From: Oenanthe sinensis
Lineage: Eukaryota; Streptophyta; Magnoliopsida; Apiales; Apiaceae
Assembly (NCBI GenBank): GCA_028671895.1
Contig: CM053813.1
Coordinates: 38,969,501-39,033,500 of the forward strand
Direction of reading: 5' to 3'
Length of the DNA: 64,000 bases
Each line of letters opens with the position of its first letter. The stretch's first letter is position 1. The notes beneath the pieces were generated by a model. It saw only the letters and a program-made list of their open reading frames with translations. It searched no databases and was not told the DNA's origin. Below, piece after piece: positions 36,600-47,463 of the stretch. The translations under genes were made by a program, and so were the position numbers.

Positions 36600-37745
36600 A
36601 TACATTTGTTATTAAAAAAATGAAAGAAAAGATAATTGGTGGAAGTAGGAAGAAGTATTGGGAAAAAAATGAGAAATATGAGGATGAGAGACAATTAATG
36701 GAAAAAGAGGAAATGTTATGAAATAAATTGAGAGGAAATGAGATTTAGAGGAAGATGATAAATTTAATAAGAAAATGATACATAAGCTTGATGATATCAT
36801 CGATTAATAATAGAGTGATCAGTTTAAATGATTTCACGATTTATATGTTTGTAATACAATTATAAATTTCATGTTCATCTAAATAATAATTTTTTTAATA
36901 AAATAATAAATAATAAATTTTTATTTAATTAAACCAAAATTTATTTCGTAAAGAATATATAATAGTATCAATTATATTTTTATCATAAAAATCAAAATAT
37001 AAAATCATGGACGTATATAGTATCAATTTTTTTTATTTAAATAAGTTAGGGTAAAAAATTTAATTCGGAGAATTTAATTACGAGAAATAAAATTATAAGA
37101 AGTAGTATTATACAAATATTTAATATTAATAGTAAATATTTGTTTAAATATGGAAATATAAAATAATTTAATAATTGATAATAATATTGAAGAAGTATAA
37201 AAAATGAAATGAAAGATAATTAGTTGAAGTTAAAAGTAGTATTAAGAAAAGTTAAATAGGAGGATGAGAGGGAATGGATGGAAAGAGAAAGAATGTTGTA
37301 AAATAAATAAGTCGAAAATGAGGTTTATTTTAATTAGTATAATTTCATTACGGGAAATAAAGTTATAAAAAGTAGTAGTATACAGATATTTAATAATAAT
37401 AAATATTTGTTTAAGTATGAAAATATAAAATGATTTAATAAATATTTGTGTAAAAAATATTGAAAAAAGATTTAAAAAATTAAAAGAAAGACTTGTCAAA
37501 AAAATAATTAATAGAAATAAGGAGGATTAGAAAAAAGTTAAATGAAGATAGAAAAGAATTAGTGGAACGAGGATGGGTGTGGAACGAGAGAGAAGTAGTG
37601 GAAAAGAGGTATGTTATAAAATAAGTGAGTGGAAAATGAGGTTTAAGGAGAATATGACACATCATCACTAATATAATTTATTTATTGAAAAAATGACACA
37701 TAAATTTGATGATGTCATCATTTAAAAATAGAGTGACACTTAAAT
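36600..37745. repeat. Three diverged copies of a purine-rich repeat
   Basis: Similar blocks at about 36610-36830, 37195-37345 and 37480-37745 share AAAGATAATTGGTGGAAGTA-like starts, GAGGATGAGAG, a GAAATGTTATGAAATAAATG-like segment and AAATGAGGTTTA. The first and third also share GATGATATCATC / GATGATGTCATC followed by AATAGAGTGA. The minus-strand open frames at 36612-36800 and 37242-37668 reflect T/C-rich composition and are not genes. Confidence 0.5.
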
Positions 37746-38418
37746 GATATCAGCTGTTTTTTGTTTTAGTATAGAGAATGATTTTGTGTTGATATAATTT
37801 GTCATAAAACAAAACTATAACTTTTTAATACCATAATCTATTTAGGTATAGAATGTACATTTCGGCCAGATTCGGCCAATAAGCTAAAACTTAAAATAAA
37901 TTATACTTAAAATTTTACAACTTGCTCTCTTTGAACATATATACAAACAACTTGCTCTCTGCATAATCTACAAGATTACAACTATTTACGAGAAAGAAAG
38001 CACACAACCAAGAAGCAGACGTGAAGACCAGAGAGGAGCCCAATGTCAAAATTCAAGAAAAAGGCGAGATCTTCTGGTCTTGTAAGTTGAGGGTGAGGCA
38101 GAGGAGGCATGCAAGTCATGTTCTGATTTTGTAAAGACGTTTGGAGAGTTAGCATGTACAAATGTTGTCGTTAGTTGTGTGTTGTGTATGTTTTTATGTC
38201 ATCAGTGTTTGATCTTGGATTTCCTTTGTCTCTGATATACAATTTGAAAATTTTGTCTTCGATCTGGAATTTACATCAAGATTGAAATCGAAAATACAAA
38301 AATTTAAAATTATTAATGTCATATGATCGAATTAAATTATATAGTTGAACAAGTCATGAGTTGGCGAAGAGTGCAGAAGTCAACCTGAAAAGGAGCCTCT
38401 CGTCAAAATTGTGGTTCT

Positions 38419-38431
38419 TTCCAGAACCTTC
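38419..38431 (+). promoter_or_regulatory. Heat-shock element of sHSP copy 1
   Basis: TTCCAGAACCTTC is a perfect three-unit alternating nTTCnnGAAnnTTCn array, the binding site of heat-shock factors. It lies about 20 bp before CTATAAATTC (TATA, about 38451) and 138 bp before the ATG. Strong heat induction is inferred. Confidence 0.85.
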
Positions 38432-38568
38432 TTTCATATTCCATTCTCCACTATAAATTCTCAGCAACCATCATTCTCTTTCTCCATCTAAAACAAATCA
38501 AGGCTCTGCAATTATCTATTCAATTCTGTTAGCTATATCTTTAGTTGTTATAATCAATCACATATCCA

Positions 38569-39021
38569 ATGGATTTCAGATTTAATCCACTCCTCAACAC
38601 CTTGTACCACATTCTCGATGAGGACAATCACGATAACAAATCCAACCAGGCACGAACTTATGCCCGTGATGCACAGGCCATGGCTTCGACTCCAGCTGAC
38701 GTGAAAGAGTATCCGAATTCCTACGTGTTTGTGGTGGACATGCCGGGATTGAAGTCTGGGGAGATAAAGGTAGAGGTGGAGGAAGATAATGTATTGGTAG
38801 TAAGCGGTGAGAGGAAGCGAGAAGAGGAAAAGGAAGGTGTCAAGTATGTAAGAATGGAGAGGAGGGTTGGCAAGTTTATGAGGAAATTCTTGTTGCCTGA
38901 GAATGCGAATTTGGAGAGCATTAAGGCTGTTTGTCAGGACGGTGTGTTGACTGTTACGGTGGACAAGTTGCCACCTCCGGAGCCTAAGAAGCCCAAGACC
39001 ATTGAGGTCCAGATTGCTTGA
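38569..39021 (+). CDS. Class II cytosolic small heat-shock protein, copy 1
   Basis: Intronless frame of 150 residues, the usual class II size. It is an ATP-independent holdase that keeps heat-denatured proteins soluble. It starts MDFRFNPLLNTLYHILDED, has the class II segment ARDAQAMASTPADVKEYPNS, then the alpha-crystallin domain: VVDMPGLKSGEIKVEVEEDN, LVVSGERKREEEKEG, MERRVGKFMRKFLLPENANL, and the GVL motif in QDGVLTVTVDKLPPPEPKKP. The tail is KTIEVQIA. A three-unit heat-shock element and TATA box lie upstream. It differs from copy 2 by seven substitutions and one extra residue (N in HDNKSN). Intact. Confidence 0.97.
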   Translation: MDFRFNPLLNTLYHILDEDNHDNKSNQARTYARDAQAMASTPADVKEYPNSYVFVVDMPGLKSGEIKVEVEEDNVLVVSGERKREEEKEGVKYVRMERRVGKFMRKFLLPENANLESIKAVCQDGVLTVTVDKLPPPEPKKPKTIEVQIA

Positions 39022-39854
39022 AGCTGCTGTTATCGATGAAGTGTGTGCGAGCTTGTCATGAAGTTTTAAAGTAATATAGTCCTGTGTGATGGAATAATTT
39101 TGCTTTAAAATGTTATTCCTATTTCAAAATTGGAGTAGTTCATTATCTCTTCTTCTTCCTGCTAGATTTTGCTAATTGTTTCCCAAGGCCAGTTTAATAA
39201 AATTACAAGTATTATACAAAGAGATCATATTTCTAATTCTATTTCTTTTAAATAATTAAAACTTAAAAAATGTAGTTGATTAAAAACACTGGAAAAAATA
39301 ATTGATCATTAAGATACTACAGTAGCATCTTTGCTCTTTACTGAATCACTCACATCCGGACTTTTCTTCCTAGATAAACCTCTTGTGCTTGTTTCTTGTT
39401 CACAGCTGCTTCTACGAGCAAGATTAACAGAAAACATTTAAGGTTAAGAGAATTCATCAAACGTGATAACAAAACTAAAGAATTTCTTTGACAAAAGTTT
39501 GATGGAACAGGACCACAAATGAAACTTTAGTCTGTGCTGTGAACATTAGTTCTCATCCATCTCTTCACTATGTTGATGTTTGAGCATGTAAACATGCGGT
39601 AGATTCCCCTCGGGAAGGGGGACACATTCCACCAAATAATTAAAATTAACACATTACACCTATTGATTCTCAGTTAAAAGTGAGTCTCAAAATGACAAAA
39701 AAATCCGGGTGACAGTTAATTTCAACATAATCAATTCTAGTTCTTGTACTTATCACTGTCAGATATGCTATCTTTTGGAAAGATGAGAGATCTTTCTGGC
39801 AGTTTACATTTTTGAAAGCATCTATACATTCATGTAACATCAAAGTCAAACTGC
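39022..39854. other. sHSP copy 1 3' region and spacer
   Basis: The first ~200 bp resemble the 3' region of copy 2 (AGTAATATAGTCCTGTGTGA in both) and are the likely 3' untranslated region. After that the sequence has no counterpart in unit 2 and no gene seen. Confidence 0.5.
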
Positions 39855-40400
39855 AGCATTACCGGACTGTGGGCAAACATTCATACTTGGTTCAGCCGTT
39901 CACTCCTAACAGAGAAAATCATGATTTAGCACATCACACCATTTAGTAATCAGTTAAAAAGCTAATCTTTTTGTATCACTAGGGTCCTCGATGGAGGATC
40001 AGCCATTTTGCTAGCTGGTAATTCAGAATGGTCCGATTAAAAGCATTATTTAACTGGAAATCTGCAACCAAGTTCAAAATATGGCATTAGTTTAGTGTAG
40101 TACTTAACATATACAGTCGTATTAAATAACTGTAGGTAAACATTTATGTTATTAAATTGAATTCCAGAACTTGCTCCAGCAGTTGGCACCTAACAGATAA
40201 AACCATCATTTAATTAGCACATCACCACATATAATAACCAGATGAAAACTAATCTTGTTATGTCACTTGCAAGGGTCCTCGATGGAGGAGCAGCCATTTT
40301 GGGACAGCTGGTACTTTTGAATGGCCCAATCAAAAACATAATTTAACTGGAAACCTGTAACTAAGTTAAAAATAAGGCATTAGTGTAGCCTACCTCTTCT
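39855..40400. repeat. Two-copy tandem repeat, ~288-bp period, unique to unit 1
   Basis: AGGGTCCTCGATGGAGGA with CAGCCATTTT appears at 39981 and 40271. Surrounding blocks (CTGTRGGYAAACATT, CCTAACAGA, AGCACATCAC, TAACTGGAAA, GGCATTAGT) repeat in order with the same spacing. It accounts for about half of the extra length of unit 1. No coding assignment. Confidence 0.65.
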
Positions 40401-40732
40401 TCCGATATCTAGAAAGCAAGAAAGAACAAAATATTTTTCAAATCTATGTTAGAAACCTTCTTGATTGAAGAGATCACGGTATAATCTATAATCTCTTTAA
40501 TAAGAATATTGAGGCTTAGCATCAAAAGATAATGAATGACAGTATTAGTAGTACACAAATTCAGTTGGATAACCACGACACAATTCCTGGAGAAAATGTT
40601 GAAAAAACCATACGCTATACTATGTACGAGCCACATGCAGCGAATATATATCCTACAATGTAGTAAAGCATGCACATTACTTCAATGGATGTCGACCGTT
40701 TCTTTTCACCAATTATCTCAAACTTTCTTTAG

Positions 40733-40800
40733 TTCTGGCTTTCAGACCTTGCCATGGAAGACCGCAGGAAACAGATAGAGGAGTATCAGATAAGAAAAGA
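40733..40800 (+). pseudogene. Possible casein kinase 1 fragment (unit 1)
   Basis: FQTLPWKTAGN followed by broken frames resembles the subdomain around SLPWQGLKAGTKKQKYDKIS of casein kinase 1. The unit 2 counterpart at 43920-44010 preserves more of it. Short and degenerate; homology is inferred. Confidence 0.3.
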
Positions 40801-41555
40801 AAAACATCACGACCCCAAGTATATATGGAATTAATACGTTTCCCGAGGGAGGTACATAAAAATAAATCCAAGAGATTCCAAATAATCCCTTCTGCTCTGC
40901 TCTAGTGCTCTGTACAATCAATTTAGAAAGAAAGATGGGATTTATCATCAACAAATTAGTATAAAATGAGCCGCAATAAATGAAAGGACATTGAGAATTT
41001 TATCATGGCATCAGAGCTAGGTTACTTGACGAAGGAGAGAACAAGTGAGGGTAAAAACAATCTTTGAGAGAGAAAACAAAACTATACTGAGAGTTCGGTG
41101 AGAAAATTCCTACAAGAGTTTGTGGGTTTGAAGAAAGAAAAGGGCATTGAGAATTTTATCAATAACACATACCAAAGGCTCCAAAGCAAAGATGGAAGTT
41201 CATGCTAGCATATCTTCCATTCCCAGGAAATTTTATATCTCTCTGCAGTTCCGTGGCCATATGTATTTAATAATTCGTGGTCATCTAGCCTCAGCAGCAG
41301 CAGTAACCATATTATTCACCTATATATTACCAATAACGACTATCATTTCTAAGACAAAAAAATATGCGGGACTAAGCATAGACAGGACAAAAGTGTGTAG
41401 ATATATAAAAAATTTGAAGAAAATATGAACAGGGATGCCTTTTACTCTACCAAATTTGTATAGAAGAATGGATTTAATAAGTTTGTTAATCTAGTCAATA
41501 TAGCTCCAAGATTATAGTATAAAAAGCATAAAACAGATATAAAAACTCATCACAC

Positions 41556-41825
41556 CTGTAAGGTATGTGTTGGCCAGTTGCCAAGGCCTCATATTTTTTG
41601 CTCAGACCAAAGTCTATGATAAAAACCTGCATCAAAGAAAAAGGGAAAATTACTATAAAACACACATTGAACATGAACTTTTACAAAACCAACAAGGAAA
41701 ACGCGAAGTCTAAACCAGGACCTATTTTCTTGCTTCTCTAATCCCATGAGAAAATTATCTGGCTCAATATCGCGGTGTAGAAACAATTTAGAATGAACAA
41801 GTTCTACACTGTTGATCTGAAACAA
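41556..41825 (-). pseudogene. Casein kinase 1 fragment, two exon remnants
   Basis: The minus-strand exon remnant 41825-41713 reads QINSVELVHSKLFLHRDIEP then DNFLMGLEKQE, the catalytic loop of CK1. After about 86 bp and a GCAG acceptor, 41626-41556 reads VFIIDFGLSKKYEALATGQH then IPYR, the DFG segment. Intron position matches CK1 genes. The catalytic-loop Lys of HRDIKP is Glu here, the donor is imperfect, and no other kinase exons are found on this strand, so it is a non-functional fragment. Confidence 0.75.
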
Positions 41826-42269
41826 GAAATAAGTCCAAGAGTGGATTAATGGTACAAAAGCATCCTATAAACAAATTACATCAATTAAAAAGAGAGACTT
41901 TCCAGTTGATGTGTTTAAGAAAAAAATTACAGCAACTGAGGATGCCTGGTCTTCAAATTTTCCTAAAGATAAAAAATGACATTTCAGAATATAATCATCT
42001 TTCCCACGAAGGTCACACTACGTTACATGTAAGCATTCCATGTGATGCACTTAATCAGATCATGAAACTGGACACCTTACATGATCAGGATCACAATTAA
42101 AGATTTAAAGCTGTGTGAAAATATGCATTTTAAACACATTATTTTGTTTTTCCAATATTATCTCCACAACAGCTTATTCCACACATTAACTATAAGTTTC
42201 ATATTATTACTTTGCTTATAACAATGAAATAGACTGGCCATTCATCTCAAGTATCCACGATACTCTTCT
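41826..42269. other. Spacer between duplication units
   Basis: AT-rich. The frame at 41849-42100 (+) has no recognised features. Confidence 0.35.
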
Positions 42270-42713
42270 GTGTTTGATCTTGAATTTCATATGTTTCTTT
42301 TGCTTCTGGTATTGAATTCAGTTTTCAATCTAAAATATAAAATTTTCTCTTCCATCTAAAAAATACATCTAGATTTTATTTACTAGATTGAAAATACAAA
42401 ATGTATATTTAGCCCGTGTCATATCTGAAAAATATTTTAAAAAACGTAATTTAAATTTTGAGTAAGCAGGATAACAAGTATTGATGTTACTAAATATTGA
42501 ATTATTAATACAGCTAAAATTATAATTTAGTACTTGTCTATTTTTCAATATTTATTATTTGACTTTTTACATATATCATAAAGTATTAGAATATAGAAAA
42601 TGTATATTAGAATATGGTATACAGGGTCCATTAACAAGTCATGGATTCGAGAAGAGTGTAGAAGCATTGTGTAGGACAATCCAGGAGCTTCTCATTAACA
42701 GTCTGCAGGTTCT

Positions 42714-42726
42714 TTCCAGAACCTTC
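42714..42726 (+). promoter_or_regulatory. Heat-shock element of sHSP copy 2
   Basis: The same perfect TTCCAGAACCTTC array as in copy 1, followed by CTTATAAATTC as TATA region (about 42746). The element stayed identical while flanking sequence diverged, which suggests it is under selection. Confidence 0.85.
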
Positions 42727-42861
42727 TTTCATATTCCATTTTCCACTTATAAATTCTCAACAACCATCATTCTCTTTCTCCATCTAAAACAAATCAAGGC
42801 TCTGCAATTATCTATTCAATTTAGTTAGCTATATCTTTAGTTATAATCAATCACATATCCA

Positions 42862-43311
42862 ATGGATTTCAGATTTAATCCACTCCTCAACACCTTCTAC
42901 CACATTCTCGATGAGGACAATCATGATAAATCCAACCAGGCACGAACTTATGCCCGTGATGCAAAGGCCATGGCTTCGACTCCAGCTGACGTGAAAGAGT
43001 ATCCGAATTCCTACGTTTTCGTGGTGGATATGCCGGGATTGAAGTCAGGGGAGATAAAAGTAGAGGTGGAGGAAGATAATGTGCTGGTAGTAAGCGGTGA
43101 GAGGAAGCGAGAAGAGGAAAAGGAAGGTGTCAAGTATGTAAGAATGGAGAGGAGGGTTGGCAAGTTTATGAGGAAGTTTGTGTTGCCTGAGAATGCGAAT
43201 TTGGAGACAATTAAGGCGGTTTGTCAGGAAGGCGTGTTGAGTGTTACGGTGGACAAGTTGCCACCTCCGGAGCCTAAGAAGCCTAAGACCATTGAGGTCC
43301 AGGTTGCTTGA
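42862..43311 (+). CDS. Class II cytosolic small heat-shock protein, copy 2
   Basis: Intronless, 149 residues, about 95% identical to copy 1. It starts MDFRFNPLLNTFYHILDED and has the class II segment ARDAKAMASTPADVKEYPNS, the alpha-crystallin domain with VVDMPGLKSGEIKVEVEEDN and MERRVGKFMRKFVLPENANL, GVL in QEGVLSVTVDKLPPPEPKKP, and tail KTIEVQVA. FVLPENAN and KAMA are the more usual family residues, so copy 2 may be the less derived one. Heat-shock element and TATA upstream. Intact. Confidence 0.97.
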   Translation: MDFRFNPLLNTFYHILDEDNHDKSNQARTYARDAKAMASTPADVKEYPNSYVFVVDMPGLKSGEIKVEVEEDNVLVVSGERKREEEKEGVKYVRMERRVGKFMRKFVLPENANLETIKAVCQEGVLSVTVDKLPPPEPKKPKTIEVQVA

Positions 43312-43919
43312 TTTAAGCCGCAGCTGCTTCCATATTGTTCTAGATTAATGTGCCTTAGTTTTTGAGTTGTCTGGATATCGATCAAGTGTGTGCGAGTTTG
43401 TCATGAAGTTTGAAAGTAATATAGTCCTGTGTGATGGAGTGATTTTGCTTTAAGAAACTGCTTATGCTTGGTGTTATTCCTATTTTAAAATTATAGTTGT
43501 ACATTGCAAGTACAATTTGTCTCTCTTTCTTCCTAGTTGATTTTGCTAATTGTTTTCTAATAAAATTATAAATATTACACAAAGAGTTCTTATTTGATCA
43601 TATTTTTTCCAATTCCAGTCTTTTAAAGTAATTCCAACTTAAAAAAATACTTTTATATAATTTATATTAGAAACCTTCTCGATTGATGAGGTCACGGTGT
43701 AATCTCTTTAAATAAGCATAATCAGGGAGGGCTCAGCATCAAAAGGTAATGAAAGACAGTAATAAATAGTAGTTAGCAAATTCAGTCGACTGATAACCAT
43801 ATGACCGTTCCTGGAGAAAATGTTGAAAAGCCATAAGCTATACTCTGGCGATAATATCTCCTACAGACTAGTAAAGCAGGTTCTTTTCACCAATCATCTC
43901 AAACTTCTCTTCTGTAGTC
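43312..43919. other. sHSP copy 2 3' region
   Basis: Probable 3' untranslated region (AGTAATATAGTCCTGTGTGA shared with copy 1), then spacer homologous to 40440-40730. Confidence 0.45.
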
Positions 43920-44010
43920 CTAGCTTTCAGACCTTGCCTTGGAAGACTGCTGGAAAAACAGATAGAGGAATATCAGATGAGAAAAAAGATATTGAGACCC
44001 CAAGTATGTA
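43920..44010 (+). pseudogene. Possible casein kinase 1 fragment (unit 2)
   Basis: The frame reads FQTLPWKTAGKTDRGISDEK then KDIETPSM*. It resembles the CK1 stretch LPWQGLKAGTKKQKYDKISE followed by a TP-containing segment. It is the better-preserved partner of 40733-40800. Too short to be certain. Confidence 0.35.
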
Positions 44011-44439
44011 GAAAATGAGCCACACAACACACACCAAAGCCAAGATGGATGTTCATGCTAGCATATCTTCCATTCCCAGGAAAGTTTATTTTCTCTCTGC
44101 ATTTCCATGCCCATATGTATTTAATAAGTGGTGGTTTTCAAGCCTCACCAGTAGCGGTAACTATATTATTCACTGATATATTACAAGTAGAGTATAACAA
44201 CTATCATTTCCAAGACAACAAAAATATGCTATTATTAGTCATTCTTCGAGTTTAGGTTTCTTTCTTTAGTTATGGTTTTGTATAAAAAATAGATTTCTAT
44301 ATGAATTATTTTAACTTTCGATTTTACACAAGGGAGAGATAGTTAGAAGACGTGGGGAGAGAGACTTAAACCAGTAAATATAAGAAAAAAAGAAAAAAAA
44401 TTGGGACAGAAATGATTTGGGACAAAGAAACAAAAGATT

Positions 44440-45150
44440 TAAGTAGATTACCAGCGTCACGAGACAGAAAATTTAAATTTTTAATATAAGAAAGAAGAAC
44501 TCGTTTAATGGCTGGAGAGAAGAAAGAATATCATAAGGTATTTGGAATAGTTTAGACTAGTTTAGACGATAGAGAATGTGTAAGAATCTCCAAATATATC
44601 TACTGATTCTGATAATCCTGTTTTTAATTTTTTATCAGAAGAAGAGAGAATCTTATTTATGTTCTTGTCAACTACACGGCTAATGGACTGTTTTGGTCTG
44701 GTGGTTTGCTCTAGTTGAAATACATATTATTAATAATGGTGGGTGAAATCATGAGTGAAGTAAGGAGTTTTATAGTATATGTAACAGTTTCAGAGGTTTA
44801 AATTTGGGAGTTTAAATTTTGAGGCTGAAGATGTTTTAAAATCAATTAGATTACAGGGGTTTAAATTTGGGAGTTTAAATTTTGAGACTGAAGATGTTTT
44901 AGAGCCAATTAGATTACATGAGTTTAAATTTGAGAGTTTAAATTTTGAGACTGAAGATGTTTTAGAGCCAATTAGGTTACATCTCTATTATTTATTAGTT
45001 ACTGCTATGTTATAATTACGGACCCTCATTATTTCTAACCTTTCACTTGTCTCCAATACCTGTAACTCCATAAATCACCAAAATTATTTGAGAGAAAAGA
45101 AAAGAATGAAGAGGTCTGAGTTAAGTAGTAATGATTCGAAACACTTCTTT
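44440..45150. repeat. Diverged noncoding repeat, left copy
   Basis: Similar in order to 52060-52920: AATTTTTAATATRAGAARGA, AATGGCTGGAGAGA / GATAGCTGAGAGA, GAGAATSTTYYRC-like blocks, a GTTTAAAYTTTGAGGYTGAAGAT block, and TTTGARAGAAAAKAAAG near the end. Boundaries and class unknown. Confidence 0.45.
44796..44984. repeat. Three tandem 63-bp repeats
   Basis: Units start at 44796, 44859 and 44922, each GTTTAAATTTGGGAGTTTAA, then TTTTGAGRCTGAAGATGTTT and CAATTAGATTACA, with few differences; units 2 and 3 are closest. A single related copy lies near 52757 in the right-hand repeat. No coding sense. Confidence 0.85.
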
Positions 45151-46892
45151 TTTACACTATTTCGAAAATTAAGGACTCAATCATATGAATATGTAAAATA
45201 CAGGATTTCCAATCCTAACAGAAAAAGGAGGGAAACAGATACTCAATTTAAAGTGAGTAAATAGAATTCCATACTCGATTTCATAGATACATATAGAATT
45301 CTGCGAAAAGTCGTATGTACGACTTAAATGGAGATATTTCATATCTTTCGAGATCCACCCTACAATATGGAGTAAAAAAGCCAAAATAAGCGATTTTAGC
45401 CCTTATAAAAAAATAAGCACACAAATCATCAAATGTTGCTTGTTTGATGAAATATTTTATGGAAACATTTTATTCAAAGTGAAATTATAATCATACCCTT
45501 ATATTAAATATCTAATTTACTATTTTAACCGTTTAAAATTCATTTATTATTATAATTACGATATTAACTCTAATATTATTACTATAAATATCATGTACAC
45601 ACACACATATATTATTTCTTTAACTATATAAACTCTTTCTAATCTAAAACTAATTTCTGCCATATTTAATTTAAATACTATTTTCTAATCCGGTAAACTC
45701 TAAATCCTCAATTATATATGTAAAGCAGCTGCGAATACATATAAATTATAATATAATCTTACATATTTTCCAACTCTTCGTTTTAATTTAATAAGTCTAT
45801 TTTTTTTATTATGAATACATCATTTTATAATCAATGACTAAAAATTTATGAAAACATTCACGAGTAATTCAGTATGTAAGTACTGTATAAAAATAGTAAA
45901 CATAAATGTGAATTATCAAACTATATTTTATAAAATCTAAAAAAAGTATATTAAAATAACATATAAATATAATATAATTTTTAAAGATAGTCCGTGGTAC
46001 AAGGGTAAGAGCGCCAACTTGAGCAAATTTATTCCATGTCACGGCCACCTCACCTGCCACGTCAGCTTATCGCAGCCACATCGCAAGCCATGTCACAAGC
46101 CACATCAGCCAATTTGTCTTGTTCACTCGCACAATTCGATATAACTTGTTCATAGCAGTTCCCTCGACGCCTCACAACTTGTGATTAGTGTGATTAAAGA
46201 CTCCGTCGGGTAAGAATGTCCTGATTTAAAATCGTGTGATATGATAGTCACGCTTAAATCTGGGCCTGGCATGATTTCAAATTTAAATATCACTTTAATC
46301 TCTTGAGGCTGGGAACCCCCAAGGGAGAATTGGTGGAATTTATTGATGATCTTCAAGGTGTAAATATGCCAAGTGAGACAATATAATGCAATGTACATGT
46401 ATAGTCCTTTTATGAATTATTATAAGCTGATGTGTTGTTCTCCTACACAGACTTGCAAATGGGGTTAAACTTGCCAGAGAAGGTGGACAAATAGTGATCA
46501 AAACTGTTAATAGGGAAATGGGTGTCCTCTGAGTAAAACATAGGCACATAGTTTAGACTTGCAAAGTTGCAGACCTTTAATATATTGTTTTGGGATTCAT
46601 CTATTTGAGGCTACATTGGATATCTTTACAAAAAAGATGCGATTTGGTGCTAAGAAAATGCAAGATAATTTGAGGGTATAGGCCTGGTTAGACCTTTCTG
46701 ATTATGCATTCATGCATGTGCTTTATGTCGTGCTTGGTCATTTATTAAGCTAAAATTCTGATGTGTTGCTACTTGTGTTTATTTAAATTTGACATATTTT
46801 TATAACTCTTTTATCTCAAAATTTCCAATACAGATTTTAAGGCATGCCTTCACTATGTCATATGATAAAATTTTAAAATGGTTCCTTCTGAT
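45151..46892. other. Intergenic region with short GCCAC-type repeats
   Basis: Mostly AT-rich. 46035-46115 carries repeated GCCACRTC / GCCATGTCAC / GCCACATCAG words. GTGGTACAAGGGTAAGAGCG near 45993 resembles a tRNA A-box region but has no B-box partner. No gene recognised. Confidence 0.35.
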
Positions 46893-46965
46893 GGGTTGAG
46901 AGTAGCTCAGTGGTAGAGCTATCCCTTTGTCGTCCCCAAGGTTTTGGGAAAATCAAATATTCAAA
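46893..46965 (+). mobile_element. tRNA-derived SINE-like head
   Basis: GAGTAGCTCAGTGGTAGAGC is a good pol III A-box region. CCCAAGGTTTTGGGAAAATC lies where the B-box (GGTTCRAATCC in related heads) would be, degraded. It cannot fold as a tRNA gene, so a SINE head fragment is likely. Confidence 0.45.
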
Positions 46966-47463
46966 TATACGCCATTGCCTGCAAAAGGTGCAGCGGTTCC
47001 TTTTCATTAGTCAGTTTCACATGATAGGGGTATTAGCAACTTGGTATTATCCTGTGATCATCAAATGTTCATATCAATTGAATTGTACTTGTTATTTTTA
47101 CTTTGAATCTGCATTCTTAAAAATATCACCTTTGGCATACTATGAGCAATTAAAATTTTAGAAAATTATGATTCTGAGAAATTATCACCTTTGAATCTGC
47201 ATTCTTAAAAATATCACCTTTGGCCTGTTTCTTTGTTTTTTCCCCCGCAGGCAGTGGAGTTTTTCACTTGAGTATCTTATCTGTGATAGATGTATACTTG
47301 GTGGCTGATAAAAACCATTATTGTAGCCAGTGTATTATATGAGACATTAAATGGCCTGATTCTCATTCATTTTGTTAGCATCGTGACATGTATTAGAACC
47401 AGTAATACTACCACGTATTCTTGCACCGTTTGTATCTAACCAGCTGTGTATGTGCTTTTCTAG
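46966..47463. other. Spacer before the COBRA-like pseudogene
   Basis: Contains a short direct duplication (CTGCATTCTTAAAAATATCA at about 47110 and 47197) and no coding features. Confidence 0.4.

Larger units (their letters stand above)
38200..41340. repeat. Tandem duplication unit 1 (sHSP unit)
   Basis: Matches unit 2 (42270-44250) from the promoter (GTGTTTGATCTTG at about 38206 and 42270) through the sHSP gene to downstream blocks TAGAAACCTTCTTGATTGA (40448, cf. 43668) and GTTCATGCTAGCATATCTTC (41199, cf. 44049). Unit 1 is about 1.1 kb longer between gene and downstream blocks. Confidence 0.75.
42270..44250. repeat. Tandem duplication unit 2 (sHSP unit)
   Basis: Counterpart of 38200-41340 in the same orientation, with matching promoter, coding and downstream blocks. 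It lacks the ~288-bp tandem repeat and the antisense kinase fragment. Confidence 0.75.

Noticed and set aside
36612..37668. Minus-strand frames rich in Phe, Ser and Leu resembling membrane proteins
   Set aside because: They are translations of purine-rich repeats; the apparent hydrophobicity comes from T/C-rich codons.
38721..38921. Antisense frame within the sHSP copy 1 gene
   Set aside because: It is the complement of a conserved coding region and has no independent support.
45990..46040. Possible tRNA from GTGGTACAAGGGTAAGAGCG
   Set aside because: There is an A-box-like start only; no T-arm, acceptor stem or B-box follows.
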